Positions 24,351-35,974 of a stretch of DNA of 64,000 bases are shown here, in pieces. Made by a program: the position numbers and the translations under genes. The notes under the pieces are model-generated. The model ran no database searches. It was not told where the DNA came from and saw only the letters and a program-made list of their open reading frames with translations. Each line of letters opens with the position of its first letter. The first letter of the stretch is position 1. The DNA is from Populus alba (Eukaryota > Streptophyta > Magnoliopsida > Malpighiales > Salicaceae). Location: positions 7,731,493-7,795,492 of the forward strand of contig NC_133287.1 in assembly GCF_005239225.2 (NCBI RefSeq), read 5' to 3'.

Positions 24351-24740
24351 CAGGGGTGATTATTTTTTGTTTGGTTTGATTTTTATATATATATATATAT
24401 ATAAAAAAGTAACACAACCAAATTTTTTTTTATAAAAAAAAACCGAAACCGGTTCAAACCGATCTATTTCGGTTCAATTTGGTTTTTTAAAACAAAACCC
24501 GGTTCAAACCGGTTTGTCTCGGTTTTTCAGTTTGGCTCAGTTTTTTCCTGTTTTTTTCGGTTTGGGTTCAATTCAGTTCGGTTTTTTCAGTTTCAGACTT
24601 ATAAAACCGAAACCGAACAAAACCGGTTAGTTTTTTCAAAATTTTAATCGGTTTAATTGGTTTTTTTTAACCTTTTTTTTCAGTTATTTTTTTTTTGTTT
24701 TCCCGGTTTAATCGGTTTTTTGATGTTTTTGCCCACCCCT
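24351..24740. mobile_element. hAT-like MITE rich in CCGGTT palindromes, 390 bp
   Basis: Left end CAGGGGTG and right end CACCCCT form short terminal inverted repeats typical of hAT elements. Flanks are taaagaga (24343-24350) and aaaagaga (24741-24748), an 8-bp target duplication with one mismatch. The inside is dominated by ccggttcaaacc and cggtttaat variants that can pair with each other. A second copy in the same orientation lies at about 31380-31735. Confidence 0.7.
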
Positions 24741-24748
24741 AAAAGAGA

Positions 24749-25826
24749 TCAAGAAAATAACTATTAGGATATTAGTAGTTATGAATTAAGTAAAGGAGAG
24801 GGAAACCATCTCTTTCTTTCTCTTATAATTATATTTGAGTTTATTGTTTCGAAAATGTTTTTTTGTCTAATCAAAACTTCGCATTTCATCTATTTCTTCC
24901 TTTTCCTATTTTTCAACTAATAAAATGAATTGAAATAGAACATAGAACTCACGAAAAAAAAAATCTGTTACAAATGGATTTTAAAAAATACAAGGATGCA
25001 ATATAAAGTTTTTGAAACTAAGACCAATTAATTAGTTTCTTAAACTACAGGGACTAAGTTACAATTCACTCTATAACTATGCCATCGCCTTTGTCACTAT
25101 TGTGTATATAAAAAAAAAAAAAAACCCTAGCAATGGCCACCGGCCTACCTGCTATATATTCGACAATGGCATTTACAGATTACAGCAACGATCTCTACTC
25201 CACAAAAGAAACAACGAGGAATAAGATTGGTACCTCAAGCCCTAACCTACTCCAGCCAGCCTGCCAAATATGACTATCATGCTAGACAGCTAGAGATCTT
25301 AATCTAAAGTTCAGAAGAAAATATTAGTTTGACTAATATATAAACTACTACATATATATTTCATCATGATTTAGATTAAAGACAAAAAGAAAGAAAGAAA
25401 ATAACTACTAGGGTTTGATTTTCATAAATCTGAGGTTTGCTTATTAAAATATTTAAGATATTTTGATTATCCTACGAGGATAATAGCATAATTATTTTTT
25501 TATGATTTTGGTAGATAGTATTTGATTTATATCAATAAATAAATTAGAACATGTCTCATTTTTTTTCTGTTTTGAAATAATAAAAATTCACTTACCTTAT
25601 CTATATATCTTCATTTCTTTAATTAAAATGTTTTTGTCTTTTTATTTAGATATATGTTCTCTAATAATAAAATTAACGCATGCAAGAATAGAGCATATCA
25701 TAAGTTGTATCAATAAATCTCAATGTTATAATCATTGAATTGAGTATGTATAATTGAATTTGTTGGTAATTAATCTTCTATGAATCTGCTCAAAGTTCTT
25801 TCCTAAACTAATTGAGAAACACAAGA
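24749..25826. other. AT-rich spacer, 3' flank of the U-box gene
   Basis: An AAACCCTAG phrase followed by an ATG near 25133 leads only to a short frame. No other structure was seen. Confidence 0.4.
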
Positions 25827-27173
25827 TCAGTACGGCCTTTTGACATACTTGAAATCTGCTGAAGAATCAAAACAATCTAACTTAACTCTACAAAGATTCA
25901 ACAATTTTAGCATCTCTTTAAGCTTCTCCTTTGTGCTATAACCACAGCCCACTTGCAGTAAGACCAACAGCTTCTGGAAAGCACCCACTAGAAGTGCTTC
26001 AACCACAACACCGCCTTCTGCATCATCGTCCCCATCCTCTGATCTCTCTCCGTAATTCTTGAAAAGCTTCCAGAGAATGGAAACTGACAATTCTGATGCC
26101 AAATCTGATACATTCAAGATTTTCTTGATCAAAACAGCTACAATGAGAGCATTCTCATAGGCCTTTTCTCTCCCTTCTCTGCAATCACAAATATGGTCCA
26201 AAACACCTAGTGCCTTCTCGCATATGCTTTTATCTCCATCAACTAGAACCTCTATGATCAATGAAACCAAACCCATTTCCACAAATGTTGGTTTCATCTT
26301 CTCATTGAGACTTGATGATGAAGTCATGTAGAAAATCGCCATCAATGAAGCTTTGGTGGCTGTTGGGCAAATAGGCTCCTTGATTAACTTAACCAAAGCT
26401 TCAACCACTCCGTCAATCTTCACCAGGGCACTTACATGCCTTTGATCTAGAGCAAGGAGATTTTTAAGCACCAAAGCTGCATTTTGCCTCGCTGAAAGAT
26501 CTCCCCTCTTCAAGAACCATACCAAACAATTCAAAGACTTGATGGATCCAAGCCTACTTTGGCCTTCTTCACCAAATGGAAACACCCATACCAAAACTGA
26601 TAAAATCTCTCCCAACAAATCCTCATCCTTCTCCATTGCAACGCTTGCAAAGGACTCGAAGCAAGCCGATAAAACACAACCAGCCCCATTCTCCACAACG
26701 CATCTCTTGTTGCGCTCACTCTCTTTACCCAAATTCTTGATCTTCCTAACCAGCTCTTGACACTTCTTTTGCTCCCCTCGTTGAGTTGCAACATTAACCC
26801 TCCTACAAATCTCCGAAACGTCATACGGTGTCACAGGGACACGAGGCGTAGGGATCCTTTCAAACCCGTAAGAACGATTCTCAACACCCCAATCTTGAAT
26901 CATCTTGCGCAGGGAATGATTCGGAATCTGATCAAAGCTTGCTAACACCTGGTTTGTAACCGGACATGTTAGGTTGCCATCTTCGATCCATTTTTCGATA
27001 CTTTCTCTATCGTATGTGATTCCTGTCGATAATGTGACCGGATCTTTCATCAAGTCAAGAGAAATCGGGCAACAGAAGTGTCTAGGAATCATGATTTCCA
27101 TGTCCGAATTGATTTCTTGGCTTGGATTCTTGTTTTTCTTGGACTTTCTTCTTAATCTCCAAGAAACAATCAT
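25827..27173 (-). CDS. PUB21: U-box E3 ubiquitin ligase with ARM repeats, PUB21-like, 448 aa
   Basis: E3 ligase that recruits an E2 through its U-box and binds targets through armadillo repeats. U-box at residues 29-96: IPRHFCCPISLDLMKDPV, then GITYDRESIEKW and TCPVTNQVL, with the conserved Pro, Asp and Trp positions present. The C-terminal two thirds are ARM-like helices (for example ARQNAALVLKNLLAL, then TKASLMAIFYMTS). Single exon and 448 aa, as in the PUB20-24 group, whose members act in immune and stress responses. The basic start MIVSWRLRRK fits PUB20/21-like proteins and argues for the first ATG over Met25. Transcribed away from the hAT-like MITE side, with a TATA box and several W-boxes upstream. 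Whether PUB20 or PUB21 is the closer relative needs a tree. Confidence 0.88.
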   Translation of the reverse strand: MIVSWRLRRKSKKNKNPSQEINSDMEIMIPRHFCCPISLDLMKDPVTLSTGITYDRESIEKWIEDGNLTCPVTNQVLASFDQIPNHSLRKMIQDWGVENRSYGFERIPTPRVPVTPYDVSEICRRVNVATQRGEQKKCQELVRKIKNLGKESERNKRCVVENGAGCVLSACFESFASVAMEKDEDLLGEILSVLVWVFPFGEEGQSRLGSIKSLNCLVWFLKRGDLSARQNAALVLKNLLALDQRHVSALVKIDGVVEALVKLIKEPICPTATKASLMAIFYMTSSSSLNEKMKPTFVEMGLVSLIIEVLVDGDKSICEKALGVLDHICDCREGREKAYENALIVAVLIKKILNVSDLASELSVSILWKLFKNYGERSEDGDDDAEGGVVVEALLVGAFQKLLVLLQVGCGYSTKEKLKEMLKLLNLCRVKLDCFDSSADFKYVKRPY

Positions 27174-27292
27174 TGTCTATTCTCTCTTATGATGTGCTGC
27201 CAAGTACGTTGGTGCTGAGAGTAGGTTACGTATGTTTTGAACTTTGGTTCTTGGGCTAGAGAATATATGAAACTCTTGGTGATGGGGTGATG

Positions 27293-27300
27293 TATTTATA
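27293..27300 (-). promoter_or_regulatory. TATA box of the PUB21-like gene
   Basis: Reads TATAAATA on the minus strand, about 120 bases before the ATG at 27173. Transcription would start near 27265 with a leader of about 90 bases. Confidence 0.65.
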
Positions 27301-27320
27301 TGTTGGCATGGCTTTCCGGT

Positions 27321-27541
27321 GGTCAAAGTCAAGCCAAGGAAGAGATGGACAGGGAAGAAGACTGACTTCAAAAAGCAATCACGAAAGTGTGGAAGGTTTG
27401 GGTTGATGAATTGGAACTTGGAATGTTGACTGTTGAACAGTTGAAAACAGTGTGTAAAAGCGTTAAAATTGTTGTTCGGAGCAAGGGTAGACGGCCAACC
27501 AAGGGTCAATTGCTGGCATTGGCTGACTCGGTCCGAGTCAA
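27321..27541. promoter_or_regulatory. Cluster of five W-box cores (TTGAC[C/T]) upstream of the PUB21-like gene
   Basis: Cores at 27321-27326 and 27327-27332 (adjacent, minus strand), 27426-27431 (plus), 27504-27509 (minus) and 27536-27541 (minus). They lie just upstream of the TATA box. WRKY factors bind this core, and PUB20-24 relatives are often pathogen-induced, so WRKY control is a reasonable inference. Confidence 0.5.
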
Positions 27542-27599
27542 AGTAGTAGCAGGTGGACCGACTTGGTTTTTTTCTTTTTATATATGAAAATAGGGCTTC

Positions 27600-29255
27600 T
27601 ACAGATAGACTAGTCCTTACTGGAGACTGCCTGCGTCACAAATGTTATATTTGTTAAATCTAGCTTGGTGCTGAAAAACTCAGGATTTAACGTTTAATTT
27701 GAGATGAATTTTTAATATTATTTTAATAAAATAATTGACCGGGTTAATCTTATAAATTAATCATCCAACTTGAATAAATTTTTGGGTTAGTATTCAAGAT
27801 AGACAACAAATGTGACAAATACTAAAATCAAAGGAATAGTTAAGTTTCATTGCTCCTTGTAGTTTATAGTCCTCATGTTTTAAAAACTATATATTTGATC
27901 CCTATTTCTCAAACTCATTGATGACCTCTTTCCTTTGTATCTTTCACTCTTGTTTTCCCAGTACATAATTTTTTATTTATTTGAGGAATAGAAAAATGAA
28001 AAGAGAACAAGATAAGAAGGTAGGATTTGATAGAGTTAGGAGAACCTTTTTTTTTTTTTTGGAAAGAGATACTACCAAGTTGAGGATGATTAATGCTAGT
28101 CAAATAAGGACTATTAAATTATTTTTTATACCATGTGATAGAGATTAATTGATTGATTTAATAAATTATAGGGATTAAGTTATAATTAACTCATAAAGGA
28201 ATGGTTTATGGGCGTGCCCAATTGGAGTTTAGAAAGTCTTGCCAGTTACCAGTTTTTTGAGCCCGAAATGAGAGTGTAGCTGGGCCTCATGTTTCAAAGC
28301 ATTTTAGACTTAGCATGGTTCAATGGGCCTGTAAAATAGACAACTCCAGCAAAAAGAAAAAAGAAAAAAAGAGAAGAGTTTGGATCACTAGGGTCCAAGG
28401 ACCTTAGCCATGTAGCTCCATTTGGGTTTTGGAGTTGATCCATTGGTGCGGGATTGGGTTAGTTATCCAGATGACTTTAGCTTGAATCCTTTCCTTATAA
28501 TTGAGAAAAACAAAAAAAACAAAAAACAAAAGTTTTGCACCATAAAATAGATAGCATGATATATAATACAAACTAGATACGTGACGTGGGCTTCTTCATC
28601 GTGAGATGTATAAAAAAAATTAAAAAAAATTAATTTATTATTCAGTGTTATTCATTTAAAAAACCTGATTATCCTATAATATGGTTATTTCGTTGTGACA
28701 TGATCAAAATATATTATTTTAAAAAAAATTAACTAAAACAATATTATTTTAATTTTATTAATTTAAATTCTTCGACTCATAACTCAAGTATAGCTCGAGA
28801 AAAATTTATTATTCAAGTTTAATAACTATAATATTACCATTACCTACAAATTATACTTTCAAAGAAAATCTTGAAAAAGGTTTCAATTTATTATCATTAT
28901 TTTTTTATATTTTCGGTACTAAATGAAGATAGAAATCCCATTAATTGATTCAAAGATGCACGTCTAGATGTTGATAAGAGGAACCTGGCCTTTCATCAAG
29001 TACCAGCTCAAATTTTATTTTTATTTTTTTGCTTTGACAAAAAGAAATTAGCATATGTTGATAGGTAAATGCACACTTGGAGATTTGATGCATAAAGAAT
29101 GAAAATAACCCAAAAGACAAGTGACATATACCTTGGGAAATTGAGAGACAACTACAGCACAACTCTTGCATATGCTTACACAAGTCTCCGCTCTTTACCA
29201 TGCTTCTATGTTTTCATGCCCGGGAGACCTTTTGATCGTGTTTCCATAGGATTTA
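27600..29255. other. Repeat-rich spacer
   Basis: AT-rich. The stretch 28190-28480 is less AT-rich (gggcctg and gggtccaagg phrases) but has no long frame. Several short phrases resemble the degraded repeat at 23.4 and 41.9 kb. No gene recognised. Confidence 0.4.
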
Positions 29256-29480
29256 AGCGTGTGTTTCGGTATACATGTTTGTTTATATGTTTTAAAAATA
29301 TTTTTAAAAAAGTTTAATTTTTTTATTAATTTTAAATTAATATATATTTTAATGTTTTAAAATTATTTTGATATGCTGATGTTAAAAATAATGTTTTAAA
29401 AATAAAAAAAAATATCATTGGCATGATTTTAGTACGAAAAGTTATTTGAAAAGCAACTGTAATTACACTATCAAATAAAA
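29256..29480. mobile_element. Diverged copy of the 211-bp MITE family
   Basis: Begins gcgtgtgtttcggtat, has the core attattttgatatgctgatg and ends in a gaaaagcaactgtaattac-like inverted end. This is the same order as in the element at 22586-22796. No clear target duplication remains. Confidence 0.55.
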
Positions 29481-29824
29481 ATTATAATTTCAACTGAGTT
29501 TATAAAAGTTTTCAAGAATTTTTTTTTTAATATTAATGTAAAATTATGATGTGTATCAATTAAACAAATATTTTTAAATATTTGATCAAAGCAAAATATA
29601 AACGGCATCATAGAATACTCATGGAAATAGTTAGATAGAATTAATAATATTTGAAATTGTTCTTAAATAAATTTTTATTCTTTTAAAATAGAAAAATAGA
29701 AAAGATACAGAAATATGTTATTTTTTTCTTAATAATATACATTTTTTGTCTCCATATATATATATATGTTACTTATCCAATTATATCTTTTCATTTTATT
29801 TTTAAGTTTAGAACAAAACAAATT

Positions 29825-29980
29825 AGATTGCATTGATATCGAGCCTCTCGAGTTCGAGTCAGAGCGTGCATTTTTTATAAGAGTCTGAGATAGCCGAGGT
29901 TTTAATCGCTCACCTGAACTCATAAAGTACGCTTTTTAGGAGGTAAGGTTTTCTCAAATCCAAAAAAAAAAAAAAAAAGC
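29825..29980 (+). mobile_element. Probable SINE relic
   Basis: A Pol III B-box-like gagttcgagtc (about 29849-29859) is followed by about 100 bases of mixed composition and a terminal run of 16-17 A residues. That is the usual layout of a tRNA-derived SINE whose 5' end (A box) is lost. Salicaceae genomes have many SINE families; I cannot name which. Confidence 0.4.
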
Positions 29981-31379
29981 AAATATTGATATATGATTAG
30001 ACATGATAAAATTATTTCACAAAAGAAAATGAGGGAGAAATTAAGCTATGAAATGGGATAAAAACCGTATTATATCTTATCTTATGCATGGACGCAGCGA
30101 AGATCGGGACAGGAGAATAAAAGTTGCAAGTTGCTGTTTCCATGGAGTAAGCCTTTACACGACATTTTTTTCTGGGGAAAGGCATCATCTTTATCCTGCC
30201 ATCTAATTTCATGAAACTTTTCCTTCTTTTTCTCGCCTTCTTTATTACAATCAGAGTAATCTCATCGCAGTCTCAGCACTTCATGATTTTGCCTTTTCCA
30301 AAAACTAAAGCCATCATCACCCCCAACCTGTAATCGATTGGAATTGGGGCATGGAACTTTGTGAGAAAGTAGATTCTGTTGTCCATGAAATAAAATGGGG
30401 ATTAAAAAAGAGAGAGAGAGAGACCAAGGCGTGTGGCTAGGATGAAGATGACAAAAGCAAAAACAATGCTACCCAGCTAATCTTAGAATTTTTTATAAGA
30501 AAAAAAAATGACAGTTAGATAAAAGTTTTGAAAATATCACATAAGTTTTAAAAGTATTTAGAAAATAATATAATTTTATCACCTATTTTTTTTTAATATC
30601 AATTTTTATATATAATCGACTATTTATAGTAGTATATTTTATACAAATTAATTAACTTAACAAAAATCAACCTAAAATTTTATAAAAATTCAATAGCTAA
30701 AAGTTGAGATTCAGGATCTAATAATTAAGAAAATAAAAGAGATAAGTTGATGCAATAAAAGAGAAAAATGAGTAAAAAAGAATACACTAGAGAGCTATTA
30801 TTAAAGAAAAAAATAAGTCAAAGATGACATGAGAGATCCATTTTAAACACACTCCCTGTTATTAAAAAAATCTCAATGAAACAACTTTAATTACAAATTA
30901 AAAAACCACCAAATAAGATTATAATTAACCTCAAACAAGTTCTTTAACTAATTACAATTATTTTTATTTTATGGTATTTCAATATATAGTTAGAATCATC
31001 TCCTTAAAATCTTTATAACTATATAATGTGTATCGAAAACAGAGTCTCGATATATCTTCGATAACCTATTTTCTTTTTCTTTTTTTTCTTTAATTTTTAT
31101 TTTCTATCATATTAGCTTATCTCCTCTCTTTTTTATGATTAATTTGAAATTGATTTTTAAACAATTACTATTTTTGATAATAGTTGTGTTTAAATTATAC
31201 TATTTTTCTAATACTTTACTATTTTCTAATATTTTTCTAACCCATGTTATTTTTTTAGAATTTTTATCGAACCATGTTACTTTGGTTAAAAAAAAAAAAC
31301 CCCTAATCTAAAGACACCAAGACATTCCGAGTGATAATTGTCTGGTTGCCATTAGATGCATGCTTCTTTTTTTTTTTTT
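29981..31379. other. AT-rich spacer with a short (GA)n run
   Basis: Holds a GA run at about 30411-30422. A 66-codon minus-strand frame at 30012-30212 shows no family features. No gene recognised. Confidence 0.4.
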
Positions 31380-31735
31380 TTTTTGATCTAGAATATTTTT
31401 TATTTGGTTTAGTTTTTATTAAAAAAAAATAATTAAACTAATTTTTTTTTAAAAAAAAAACTGAAATTGATTCAAACCAACCGGTTTCGGTTCGGTTATT
31501 TTAGAATAAAAACTGGTTTTTTCGATTTAGCTCGGTTTTTTCCTGATTTGGCTCGATTTTTTCGATTTGGCTTGATTTTTTTCCGGTTTGGGTTCAGTTT
31601 GGTTTTTTAGATTTCAGACTTATAAAACCAAACCAGTCAGTTTGTTAAAAATTCTAATCGGTTTAATTGGTTTTTTTTACAGTTCGGTTTTTTTAATTTT
31701 TTTCAGTTTAATCAGTTTTTTGGTTTTTTTCCTCA
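31380..31735. mobile_element. Second copy of the CCGGTT-rich hAT-like MITE
   Basis: Same order of phrases as the copy at 24351-24740: accggtttcggttcgg, gatttcagacttataaaacc, attctaatcggtttaattgg, then cagtttaatcag. Its ends are degraded and no target duplication was found, so it is the older copy. Confidence 0.6.
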
Positions 31736-32114
31736 CAACTATTTTTTTTTTTGTTTTTCTATTTCTAGTGAATTTGATCTCGTGGAAGGATTTGCACGCC
31801 AAAATTGTCAGGAAAGAAAAATGGACTTGTGGCATACTGGCTTTGCTATACACCAAGAAGCAGGAAATTTTGCAGAGATCTGAAACTGAAGACAAATATC
31901 TTCTAGAACACCTTATCCATTTCATTTTCAAAACCTCTAATACAAGTGACCAACATCCAAACTACATTTCCAAGAAAAATATGAGACAACAGGATGAGAC
32001 TAGAACATGAGTGAGCTAGGAGTCAGACAAGTTTACAGAGAAAACAGCAAAAGAGCTGCAAATAGAATGAACATAGAAAACCACCACCACCTCCACCATT
32101 TACAACTGCCACAC

Positions 32115-35100
32115 TCATCTTCCATCAGCTGATGTAAATGACTCAGCAAACCCATATGGGCGCGCAGGTATGCTGGTCTGAGTATTGTCTAAGCTGGGAA
32201 GGAGTGAAGACGAAGAAGATTCCATGTTGCTTCTCCCTTCATAAGCTTGCCACTTCTTAAGTGCCTGCGGCAAGGACATTTCAAGGTCAATACCATATAT
32301 GTCTTCAGAACTGTGGTCGGTTGGTTTCCAGAGCTCCACCAGAGAAGAGAGAACATTCACAGCATGACCCATGTCTGGCCTTTGATATGGTTCCCTAGCG
32401 CAGCAGTGACCTGCCAGCTCTGCTACGGTGCTGATGCTGGCAAGTGTTTCCTCATTGAGGTCAATTGCGGGATCGATGGCCTTCCGGAATGTGTCCTTGT
32501 TCAGGTGCATTCTGCGGAACCACGTTACAAGATGCATGCTCTCTTCAGGCTGGCTATCATCAAGAGCTTTTCTACCAGTTATAAGCTCCATCAATATCAC
32601 CCCAAAACTGAAAACATCAACTTTAGTTGTCACTCGACCAGTAACTGCAAACATGTCACCCAAAAACAAAGAGTTTGAAGTTAGCAATGTGAATTAAGAG
32701 AGCAAACAGAAAAGCAAGTCATAAGCTCAGAAAGTTAGATGGCAAACAATAGGCAGAAGAAGACAGAAGACACTGTTGACTAAGAGATATGCTAACAATC
32801 AAAGAAATTTTGAATTTGAGAACGGTCCAATGCAAGTAAAATGCTACTCCTCCCAGGACTGGAGCCATAAAAGTGAAACAACAAATGATAGATTTTAAAA
32901 ATATGAACGAACCATGCCATGCCTCGTGAATAAGACATGAATTTGCATGTAGTAAGGTGAATCCTATTCCTTGACAGAAATATTTTGGCTACTCTTGATA
33001 CAACAGAAAAAACAAATCAATAACAAAACAGAAATACAACAGCAGATTGATGCATCTTTTTTTAGCAGTTAACACTTAACAGGATTATTGTGCATTTGTG
33101 GCAAGTTTGTGACGAAAACAATCTCAGAGTAAATAGCAGTCAATATATAAGAATACTTGTCCAACTATATGTTTTAAATGAACCCCCAAATATCTGTTGA
33201 AAACTAGAAGTTTAAACATAAACCAAAGTTCAAAAATATCTTGGACTCGAAATAAATTAAACATTAATTGAAGGGTAAAGCAACTAGAGGAAATGGTACC
33301 TGCATATTCTGGTGCCAAGTATCCAAAAGTTCCAGCAATTCTAGTTTCAATAGAGCCTTTACCCTCTGGTGCAAGGCGCACAAGACCAAAATCTGCAACC
33401 TTAGCCCTCATATCATCCCCGAGAAGAATGTTTGAAGGCTTTAAGTCCCTGTGTATAAAGCTTTGATGAGCCAAACCATGAAGGTACTCGACACCTCTTG
33501 CTACATCCAAGGCTATTGTCAACCTTCTTGTCCACTCCATTGGCTTCAATCCTTCTTCTGCCCAGCTGAAGAGATGTCTACTGAGTGTCCCTTGTGGCAT
33601 ATACTCATACACAAGAAGCTTCTCATTACCATCCAAGCAGTACCCAAGAAGAGCAACAAGATGCCGGTGCCTAACCTTAGTCAAAACAGCAATCTCAGAC
33701 TTGAATTCACTTAGCCCCTTACTACTTATGACCCCAGACCCCATCCTCTTCACAGCAATCTTTGTACCATCATGCAACTCACCTTTATAGACGACTCCAA
33801 AACCTCCTTGTCCCAATATGTTTTCTTCACTGAAATTGTTAGTAACATTCCTTAAAACTTGAATAGAAATGACCATGTTCCCAGCTTCACCCATTTGAAT
33901 GTCACCCTGTTCACTTGTAGGAATTGTATGTGTTTCACTAATAGCACCAACACTAACACTTGATCCAGCAACAGTAATCTTCACACTCTCATTATCAGAC
34001 ACCGAGTGGCGAGGATGAATCACCATTTCATTCGGACTCTGTACTCTGCTAAACCGCTTTTCTTTCTTCTTGTACAGACAGAAAACCACCAAGCCGATCA
34101 AGAACAATAAGCAAACACCCCCAACCACAGAAAACACAATGACTCCGATTAAAGCGGAAGATTTCTTGCCACTTTTTCCTGAACTGCCACCACTTCCAGA
34201 ACCAGTATTTGCCGATGGACTTGCAGATGGGGATCCTGGAGATGTAGAACTATTCACTTCCTTCCCTATATGTGGATTACCATTAGTATTAACGATCACA
34301 TTGTTCGTAAAGGCCGGAAGTTTCCCATAAAGCTGATTGTTTGACACATCAAGTGCCTTAAGTCTAGGTAAGGTAGTAATCTCTTGCGGAATCAAACCTG
34401 TCAGATTATTATTTGCAAGAACCAACCTTTCCAATGACTTAAGTGATGCAAAATCTGGAGAAATCGAGCCTGTTATTCCCATCTTCTCAAAGTTAACAAC
34501 AGTGATGTTCCCCTTATTACATGTTATTCCAAACCAATCTGCACATGGATCATTCCCCTTCCAACCATCTGCCAACCTTTGTGGATAATACATTGATTTC
34601 ACTATCGAAAGCAAGGTATTAACTCGCGAATCACATGGACCAGGAGTTGACAAACAGAATCTGTTAGAATCCTTAACCATATCCACAGAAACGGAGCTCT
34701 TAAACACAGGCATTGGCCCTTGAAGCAAATTATTTGACAAGTTCACAACCTTTAAAGACTCAAGATTAACCAAAGACTCAGGAACAGGACCAGTAAATGA
34801 ATTATCTCTTAAATTCAAGCTCTCTAAGTCTTTCAAACCCGAGAAGTCAGGTAAAGGACCCGAAAACCCATTAGACTGCAACCAAACTTCTCTTAACAAA
34901 GTCATGTTCTGAATAACATAAATGCTACCACTAAGTTTCTGTCCATTAAGCCACAAAGACTGTACTTGTGACCCTGAAAAACTTGCGGGCAATTCACCTT
35001 CAAGATCATTAAAAGCTAACCTCAAAATGGTTAGAGCCGGAAAAGCATCTGGGCCAAAAAAACTCGGTATGGACCCGGATATATTAGCTGAATTTGCAGA

Positions 35101-35610
35101 AAATTTTTGCAAACCAGAAGCATTTTGTATACTTTCTGGAATGACCCAATTGGAAAACGGGTTGTTATCAATCTCCACTGATTGAAGTGAAGACAAACCG
35201 GCGAAGAAGTCACTAGGGACTGAAGTGAACTTATTGTCACTTAAGAGGATCACTTGTAATGAACTTAACCCGTTTAAACTTGGCAAATTACCCGAAATGT
35301 TGTTATACTGAAGCTCTAAACGTTCAAGTTGAGTAAGGTTTTGAAGATTTGAAGGGAGTGTACCTTGAAGATTTTGGCGTCCAATTTGGATCCGGGTGAC
35401 CCGTTTTTCATCCGAACAAACTACATGGTTCCATTTGCATGGATCCGGGTCCGACCATCCAAGTGAATCTGGTACATTGAGACTTTTTTTGAGAGATAGC
35501 ATAACTTCAGCATCCGGGCTTGCTTGAGAACTTGCATAACGAAAGATTGAAGAAAACCCAAAAAGGAAAATCAGAAAAAGCTTCAAAGTTTGACGGCTTT
35601 TTCTCTTCAT
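32115..35610 (-). CDS. TMK1: TMK1-like leucine-rich-repeat receptor kinase, 946 aa
   Basis: Plasma-membrane receptor kinase; the TMK family acts in auxin signalling at the cell surface with ABP1-type partners. Two exons on the minus strand, 33300-35610 and 32115-32644. The 655-bp GT/AG intron falls inside the kinase domain after LAPEYA, a position I recall for TMK genes. Signal peptide at about 1-29. Two LRR blocks (about 75-305 and 367-435) are separated by a non-LRR island with the [15 protein letters not shown] motif. Ser/Gly-rich stem 452-480, TM about 485-513. Kinase: GQGGFGVV loop (600-607), Lys621, HRDLKPSN (720-727), DFG (740-742), so it should be active. The tail WQAYEGRSN...ADGR is the conserved TMK C-terminus. 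No breaks seen. TMK1 versus its closest paralogue is by recall. Confidence 0.93.
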
Positions 35611-35948
35611 CTTCAGAGGGAAGCGAAGAGAGAGGTGGTGCCTTTTTCTGTTTTTGCAGCAAAAGAAGTAAACTTTCTAAGTGAAATACTGCATGGGCTT
35701 ATAGTGTCTTGATAGAAAAGAAATAGAAAGCAAAGAGAAGAAGCAAAAAAACCCAATTTGAAGAACCATGGAGAGGGAGAGGGAGAGCGGTTGGTATTGA
35801 TGGGAGAGGAGTAAGTAGGAAGGGAGAGGGGGGGAATGGGGAGCTGTAGCCTGTAATTGAAAGGCAATGCACATGCACGGAGGGGTCCACATATCTGAGA
35901 ATCTAAAGGCTGTCAATTGCCAACAACAGGTTGAAAAGGCTAGAAGTT

Positions 35949-35974
35949 GAGAGAGAGAGAGAGAGAGAGAGAGA
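35949..35974. repeat. (GA)n run upstream of TMK1
   Basis: A GA run (CT on the gene strand) about 340 bases before the TMK1 ATG. Pyrimidine-rich tracts like this are common in plant 5' leaders and core promoters. Confidence 0.85.

Noticed and set aside
25103..25260. TATATAAAA, AAACCCTAG and an ATG in a row, like a ribosomal-protein promoter
   Set aside because: The ATG lies only about 30 bases from the TATA and the frame ends after some 45 codons with no known product.
27177..27587. Frames on both strands in the promoter of the U-box gene
   Set aside because: They overlap the TATA box and W-box cluster, and neither product has recognisable features.
31588..32010. 140-codon plus-strand frame
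   Set aside because: Its first half is poly-Phe/Leu produced by the T-rich CCGGTT repeat, and its second half lies in the TMK1 3' flank. Composition, not coding.
33124..33299. Continuation of the TMK1 frame past its kinase exon
   Set aside because: This is intron read-through: a GT donor at 33299 joins in phase to the second exon at 32644, restoring the kinase C-lobe.
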